From positions 33,882 to 60,415 of the forward strand of contig DXYS01000083.1 in NCBI GenBank assembly GCA_019415705.1: a DNA stretch of 26,534 nucleotides. Direction: 5' to 3'. The notes beneath the pieces were generated by a model. That model was not told the origin of the DNA and did no database searches. It worked only from the letters and a program-made list of their open reading frames with translations. The stretch is from Bacteroidales bacterium (lineage in GTDB: Bacteria; Bacteroidota; Bacteroidia; Bacteroidales; Muribaculaceae). Position 1 is the first letter of the stretch. Each line of letters begins with the position of its first letter. This document shows positions 22,436-26,534 of this stretch, one piece after another. The translations under genes were made by a program, and so were the position numbers.

Positions 22436-22935
22436 GTTATGCGTTCTAATGTTTCAAAATGATACTCCACACCGCTGCGGGGGTCTGTCTCAGGGTCGGT
22501 ACATTCGACAGTGACCCAAGCGTTGATATCAAATTCCGGGAAAAACGTGTCGGCGTCAGGCTCCGTGCGGTCAAAGCGTGTCAGATACAGACGCGAGGCA
22601 AACGGCATAGCGGCGCCATAGACGCTTGCGCCGCCGATGATGAATGTCTCGTCGTCGCCTGCCGCCGCGAGGGCCTCGTCAAGCGAGCCGAAGACCTCGG
22701 CGCCAGGCGCCGTGTAACCGGCACGGGTGCTGATGACTATGTTACGGCGGTCGGGCAGCGCGCCCTTGGGCAGAGACTCAAACGTGCGGCGCCCCATGAT
22801 GATGGTGTGACCGGTCGTCAGAGCCTTGAAGCGCCGCAGGTCGGCGCTGACATGATAGAGCAAATCGCCGTGACGCCCTATCGCGAGGTCTGGAGCGACG
22901 GCCACTATGATGCTGAGATTGGGTTTGGCTTGCAT
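22429..22935 (-). CDS. folA: Dihydrofolate reductase
   Basis: Reduces dihydrofolate to tetrahydrofolate with NADPH, regenerating the cofactor consumed by ThyA. With the ATG at 22935 the protein has 168 residues and the usual start (NLSIIVAVAPDLAIGRHGDLL). The frame is open to 23016, but that would add a 27-residue extension overlapping thyA with no homology I recognise, so the internal start is preferred. The active-site acid is D32 in VSADLRRFK; further motifs are GHTIIMGRRTFESLP, RNIVIST and FIIGGASVYG. It starts 4 nt after the thyA stop and overlaps the binding-protein gene by 7 nt. Confidence 0.93.
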   Translation of the reverse strand: MQAKPNLSIIVAVAPDLAIGRHGDLLYHVSADLRRFKALTTGHTIIMGRRTFESLPKGALPDRRNIVISTRAGYTAPGAEVFGSLDEALAAAGDDETFIIGGASVYGAAMPFASRLYLTRFDRTEPDADTFFPEFDINAWVTVECTDPETDPRSGVEYHFETLERITC

Positions 22936-22939
22936 ATTG

Positions 22940-23734
22940 TCAGACTGAGACTTGTGCTTTGATATGGGGATGTGGATTATAATCGGTGAGCGTAAAATCG
23001 TCGTAGTCAAAGTCAAAGATATCTTTGATGTCTTTGTTGAGCGTCATGCGGGGCAGCGCACGGGGCTCGCGCGAAAGCTGCTCTCTGACCTGCTCGAGAT
23101 GGTTGTGATAGATATGGGCGTCGCCGAGTGTGTGGACGAAATCGCCTGCCTCGAGGCCCGTGACCTGCGCCATCATCATGAGCAGCAGGGCGTAAGAGGC
23201 GATGTTGAACGGCACGCCGAGGAAACTGTCGGCCGAACGCTGGTAGAGCTGCAGGCTCAGACGTCCGTCGGCCACATAAAACTGGAAAAAGGCATGGCAC
23301 GGCGGCAGATTCATATTGGGGAGGTCGGCGACATTCCACGCGCTGACGATGATGCGGCGCGAGTCGGGATTCTCCTTGATTGTCTTGACGGCCTCGGCAA
23401 TCTGGTCGATGGAGCCGCCGCGGTAATCGGGCCACGAGCGCCACTGATAGCCGTAGATATGGCCGAGATTGCCGTCGGGGTCGGCCCATTCATTCCAAAT
23501 CCTCACGCCGTGTTCCTGCAGGTATCGGGCGTTTGTGTCGCCGCGAAGAAACCACAGCAACTCGTAAATGATTGACTTGAGATGCAGTTTTTTGGTCGTC
23601 AGCAGCGGGAAGCCGTCGGCGAGGTTAAAGCGCATCTGGTAGCCGAAGACCGAGCGTGTGCCGGTGCCCGTGCGGTCGTTCTTGTCGACTCCGTTGTCGA
23701 GTATATGTCTGAGCAGGTCGAGATATTGTTTCAT
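22940..23734 (-). CDS. thyA: Thymidylate synthase
   Basis: Methylates dUMP to dTMP using methylene-tetrahydrofolate, producing dihydrofolate for FolA. The 264-residue length equals the standard bacterial ThyA. The catalytic Cys is C146 in LPPCHAFFQFYV; the phosphate-binding RRIIVSAWN (126-134), QRSADSFLGVPFNIASYALL and HIYHNHLEQ motifs are present. The start MKQYLDLLRHILDNG is canonical. folA follows after 4 nt and the polyferredoxin gene precedes it by 25 nt on the same strand. Confidence 0.98.
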   Translation of the reverse strand: MKQYLDLLRHILDNGVDKNDRTGTGTRSVFGYQMRFNLADGFPLLTTKKLHLKSIIYELLWFLRGDTNARYLQEHGVRIWNEWADPDGNLGHIYGYQWRSWPDYRGGSIDQIAEAVKTIKENPDSRRIIVSAWNVADLPNMNLPPCHAFFQFYVADGRLSLQLYQRSADSFLGVPFNIASYALLLMMMAQVTGLEAGDFVHTLGDAHIYHNHLEQVREQLSREPRALPRMTLNKDIKDIFDFDYDDFTLTDYNPHPHIKAQVSV

Positions 23735-23759
23735 CTGTTTATAAATTTTTCTGTATAAT

Positions 23760-25172
23760 TTATTCCGTTCCTTCGATTACTATGGCTTGCGACGGACAAT
23801 GTGACTCACACATGCCGCAGCCCGTGCAGTCGGCCATCACCACGTCGGGCGCCTGACGGCCGTCGTCGGTCTTCTTAATTACAATCGCCTTGAAAGGACA
23901 GCTCCGCTGACAGACGCCGCAGGGTGTTGCGTCAGTATACAGTATGCAGTTTTCGATGGCGATACGTGCTTTGCCTATAACGAAACGCCGTTTTTCGGCA
24001 CGTGTCAGCGGCGACAAAGCTCCCGTCGGGCAGACTTCGGTACATGCCACACAGTCGGTGCGACAATAATCGCTGCCGAAATCCATATATGGGGTCAGCA
24101 CATGTTTCAGCCCGAGGCGTCCCGACGACATGCGCAGCACACCCGACGGGCAGGCGGCCGCGCAGACGCCACACCCCGTGCAGCGCTGCAGATAATCCTC
24201 GCGCGAGGCGGTGCCCGGCGGCGTGACATAGTTGAGCGGACGCAGAGACCTCACACCTGCTCCGCATATATTTTTAAAATTGTCAGCAGTTATTGAAAAC
24301 GTGGTGGCCGCAACTACCGTGCCGGTCATGATAAAACGGCGCCGGTCGATGGGCCGCGGCTGAGCCGACGGCGTGCTAATCTCGCTCTCGACGGGAGCTA
24401 TGCCGGGGCCGGCGACGCGCTGAATCATCGGCATCGACAGACGGTGACGGCCGCGGCGGTAGGTCATGGCCTCATTCGGGCAGACGTCCATGCAGTCAAA
24501 ACATATGACGCAGCGCGAGGCGTCGACGACGTGGTCTGTCAGGTCTATGCACTCCGCCTTGCAGACATCGGCGCAGCGGCCGCAGTTGATGCAAAGGTCT
24601 GTGTTGATGTCGGCGTGATAGAGAGAGCGTCGCGATATAAAGCCCAAGAGAGAGCCGACGGGACAGACAGTGTTGCATATGAGGCGGCCGCGGCGAAGTC
24701 CGCTGACAGCGATGACTGCGAGAGTGAGCACGGCGACCAGCAAACCGCCTGCGCCGATGGTCAGAGGGCGCACACAGGCGGCCACGATGCGCGTGAAGGC
24801 GCCGTAGGGGTCAAGCAGGCCGACTACAGACGTAACACCGGCCACAAAACATGCCGCAAAAAGCACCAAGAAAGCCATTCTGACAGCCGGACGCGGCCGT
24901 GACCACAAATAGTGACGGCGACCGCGCAGACGCCCGAAGATGTCGAGTAAGAATCCTGTCGGACAGACTGTCGAACAGTAGACACGGCCGAAAATCATCG
25001 TCATCGCAGCCCAGAAAAGCAGCCAGCAGACCGATGAGACAGCTATGGCTGTGACTATCTGCATGCGTGCGAGCAGACAAGGCACACCGACGGCCGTCGA
25101 CACGGCCAGCACTGCGGCCGTGACTATCTGTATGGCCGTGCGCAGGAGTCTTATCTGATGATAGGCTTTCAT
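23760..25172 (-). CDS. Membrane polyferredoxin (NapH/NapG-like fusion)
   Basis: A 470-residue iron-sulfur electron carrier in the membrane. The N-terminal half is NapH/YccM-like: helices at about 12-32, 38-60, 98-120 and 138-158, with two CxxxCP motifs (C66/C70, C166/C170). Ferredoxin motifs follow: C194-C197-C200-C204 and C221-C224-C227-C231P. After a linker comes RRRFIMTG (278-285) and a hydrophobic stretch, resembling a Tat signal now internal, then further clusters: C331-C334-C337-C341P, C370-C374-C377-C381P, C418-C421-C425P (with C409) and C449-C452-C455-C459P. It looks like a fusion of NapH-like and NapG-like proteins. Redox partners are not encoded nearby. It is probably the first gene of the operon running through thyA. 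Confidence 0.88.
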   Translation of the reverse strand: MKAYHQIRLLRTAIQIVTAAVLAVSTAVGVPCLLARMQIVTAIAVSSVCWLLFWAAMTMIFGRVYCSTVCPTGFLLDIFGRLRGRRHYLWSRPRPAVRMAFLVLFAACFVAGVTSVVGLLDPYGAFTRIVAACVRPLTIGAGGLLVAVLTLAVIAVSGLRRGRLICNTVCPVGSLLGFISRRSLYHADINTDLCINCGRCADVCKAECIDLTDHVVDASRCVICFDCMDVCPNEAMTYRRGRHRLSMPMIQRVAGPGIAPVESEISTPSAQPRPIDRRRFIMTGTVVAATTFSITADNFKNICGAGVRSLRPLNYVTPPGTASREDYLQRCTGCGVCAAACPSGVLRMSSGRLGLKHVLTPYMDFGSDYCRTDCVACTEVCPTGALSPLTRAEKRRFVIGKARIAIENCILYTDATPCGVCQRSCPFKAIVIKKTDDGRQAPDVVMADCTGCGMCESHCPSQAIVIEGTE

Positions 25173-25180
25173 ATCTTTGG

Positions 25181-25188
25181 CAAAAATA
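25181..25188 (-). promoter_or_regulatory. Candidate -7 element for the polyferredoxin-thyA-folA-ABC operon
   Basis: TATTTTTG on the minus strand fits TAnnTTTG and ends 8 nt before the ATG at 25172. No convincing -33 element was found. If correct the mRNA is nearly leaderless. Confidence 0.45.
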
Positions 25189-25212
25189 ATAATATTTCCT
25201 TAATCTCTATTC

Positions 25213-25243
25213 TTTGTAAGTATGCGGAAATAGATTAACTTTG
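25213..25243 (+). promoter_or_regulatory. Consensus promoter of dnaX
   Basis: TTTG (25213-25216), 19-nt spacer, TAACTTTG (25236-25243): both elements exact with ideal spacing. The -7 box ends 7 nt before the dnaX ATG, so transcription should start at or next to the start codon. Confidence 0.75.
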
Positions 25244-25250
25244 TAATTGT

Positions 25251-26534
25251 ATGGAACCTTATATAGTATCAGCCCGTAAATACCGTCCCTCGACCTTCGC
25301 GACAGTCGTCGGGCAGCCTGCTCTGACGGCGACACTCAAGAACGCCGTCGCCGAGCACCGTCTCGCCCACGCCTACCTCTTCTGCGGCTCGAGAGGTGTC
25401 GGCAAGACATCATGCGCACGCATATTTGCCAAAACCATCAACTGCACCAACCCGACAGCCGACGGTGAGGCCTGCAACGAGTGTGAGTCGTGCCGAGCCT
25501 TCAATGCCGGCACCTCCTCTAACATCATCGAGCTTGACGCCGCCTCCCACAACGGCATCGACGACATGCGAGCCGTCACCGATCAGGTGGTCATACCGCC
25601 CGTCGGCGGCAAATATCGCGTATTCATCATCGATGAGGTCCATATGCTGTCGACGGCCGCCTTCAACGCCTTTCTCAAGACGCTCGAGGAGCCGCCGTCA
25701 TACGTAGTCTTCATACTCGCGACGACCGAGAAGCACAAGGTCATCCCGACCATCCTGTCGCGCTGTCAGATCTACGACTTCAACCGCATCACCATACGCG
25801 ACATGGTCAGCCACCTCGCCTATGTGGCCAAGCAGGAGGGCATCACGGCCGACCCGGCCGCCCTTGCCGTCATCGCCTCAAAGGCCGACGGCGCCATGCG
25901 CGACGCACTGTCGATATTCGACCAAGTGGCGTCGTCGTCACGCGGCAACATCACCTATCAGTCGGCCATCGACAACCTCAACGTCCTCGACCACGCATAC
26001 TACCGCCGTCTCGTCGAGGCATTCCTCGCCTGTGACGTGCCGACGGCGCTAAAAATCTACAAGGAAGTGCGCGACAAAGGCTTTGACTCGCAGTTCTTTA
26101 TCAACGGCCTCGCGCTCTATCTGCGCGACCTTATGCTGGCGTGCAACGCGGCGACACTGCCGCTTTTAGAGGTGCCCGACGAGACACGCGCCGAGATGGC
26201 CGACACAGCCTCGCGATGCAAGCCGGAGTTCCTCTACCGGGCCATGGATCTATGCAATGACGCCGACCTCAATTTCCGGCAGGCATCCAACAAACAGTTC
26301 CTCATAGAGCTTACGCTCATAAAACTGTGCCAATCAGCCGGCCCCTCCCCTAAAGGCGACACGGGCGAGGGGCAGTTAAAACCGATTACCGTCGCCACAC
26401 CGACAGCCCCGCCAGCTGCGACTCAGACCGCTGCACCGACTCACTCAGCGCCGACCGCCGCTCCCGCCCCCGGACCTGCGCCGCAAGCGACTAAGACAGC
26501 CGCGCCTGCAGCCGCGGCCACAATCACTCCGAGC
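25251..26534 (+). CDS. dnaX: DNA polymerase III subunit gamma/tau, N-terminal part (runs off right edge)
   Basis: The clamp-loader ATPase subunit of DNA polymerase III; 428 codons are present and the C-terminus is outside the window. The start MEPYIVSARKYRPSTFATVVGQ is the usual N-terminus. Walker A is GSRGVGKTS (46-54), the zinc-binding Cys are C65, C75, C78 and C81, Walker B is VFIIDEVHML with D128/E129, sensor 1 is ILATTE and the arginine-finger SRC motif is at 170-172. From about residue 365 the chain becomes a Pro/Ala/Thr-rich linker leading to the tau-specific region. No slippery heptamer with a following hairpin was recognised in the part seen. It is divergent from the polyferredoxin operon. 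Confidence 0.97.
   Translation, partial: MEPYIVSARKYRPSTFATVVGQPALTATLKNAVAEHRLAHAYLFCGSRGVGKTSCARIFAKTINCTNPTADGEACNECESCRAFNAGTSSNIIELDAASHNGIDDMRAVTDQVVIPPVGGKYRVFIIDEVHMLSTAAFNAFLKTLEEPPSYVVFILATTEKHKVIPTILSRCQIYDFNRITIRDMVSHLAYVAKQEGITADPAALAVIASKADGAMRDALSIFDQVASSSRGNITYQSAIDNLNVLDHAYYRRLVEAFLACDVPTALKIYKEVRDKGFDSQFFINGLALYLRDLMLACNAATLPLLEVPDETRAEMADTASRCKPEFLYRAMDLCNDADLNFRQASNKQFLIELTLIKLCQSAGPSPKGDTGEGQLKPITVATPTAPPAATQTAAPTHSAPTAAPAPGPAPQATKTAAPAAAATITPS

Noticed and set aside
22429..23016. Longer folA start at 23016
   Set aside because: It adds 27 residues overlapping thyA with no dihydrofolate reductase character; the internal ATG at 22935 gives the conserved N-terminus.
22400..23760. 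Cobalamin or other riboswitch controlling the ABC importer
   Set aside because: The genes are packed with gaps of 25 nt or less, so there is no room for an aptamer, and no B12-box-like sequence was recognised before the first gene.
26041..26070. A-rich stretch in dnaX as frameshift site
   Set aside because: GCTAAAAATC is not a canonical slippery heptamer and no hairpin follows; it lies within the conserved collar domain.

Overview
The window looks like chromosomal DNA of a member of the Bacteroidales, most likely a GC-rich gut lineage such as Muribaculaceae (the order is well supported, the family is inference). The grounds are matches to the Bacteroidetes housekeeping promoter (TTTG, about 19-21 nt, TAnnTTTG) upstream of most transcription units, few purine-rich ribosome binding sites, several lipoproteins, and typical Bacteroidales families (DUF4199, DUF721 next to recF, acpP-fabF, four-helix-bundle suffix protein). 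Most genes are GC-rich. Two short stretches (about 17.26-18.70 kb and 18.95-19.47 kb) are clearly more AT-rich.

Layout. 1-459 (-): 5' part of a lipoprotein gene running off the left edge. 732-3400 (+): speA and truA. 3551-5141 (+): acpP and fabF, followed by a perfect 18-bp hairpin and a cluster of small palindromes (about 5.25-5.51 kb). 5489-9297 (-): one operon reading DUF4199 membrane protein, GT2 glycosyltransferase, small lipoprotein, outer-membrane-type protein, SDR oxidoreductase, with two ATGA overlaps. 9348-12035 (-): esterase, recF, DUF721 and thioesterase. 12120-13857 (+): polysaccharide deacetylase and a GtrB/ArnC-like transferase, divergent from the esterase operon and converging on a GT39 (ArnT-like) glycosyltransferase (13865-15601, -). 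15761-17191 (+): beta-helix lipoprotein. 17242-19569: a mosaic region holding a CNNM/CBS membrane protein, a small secreted Cys-rich protein and a four-helix-bundle protein between repeated gene-end fragments. 19482-25172 (-): polyferredoxin, thyA, folA, then an ABC importer (binding protein, permease, ATPase), closely spaced or overlapping. 25251-26534 (+): 5' part of dnaX.

How the genes fit together. Housekeeping functions dominate: polyamine synthesis, tRNA pseudouridylation, fatty acid synthesis, recombination repair, thymidylate/folate synthesis and DNA polymerase III clamp loader. Two envelope glycosylation groups are present; the deacetylase, ArnC/GtrB-like and ArnT-like genes together suggest polyprenyl-phosphate-linked sugar transfer to an envelope acceptor.

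The most unusual part is 17.1-19.6 kb. The 3' end of the ABC ATPase gene occurs three times in direct orientation (one in the intact gene, one 84-nt copy with 3 mismatches, one 14-19 nt copy that now supplies the last codons of the CNNM gene). The 84-nt copy is joined at a CAGC microhomology to a copy of the 3' end of the beta-helix gene. Six of the seven substitutions counted in the aligned coding parts of these fragments are synonymous. That points to pieces of a second functional allele brought in by recombination, with low-GC cargo genes in each copy of the interval, rather than decay after a simple duplication. No integrase or transposase is visible.
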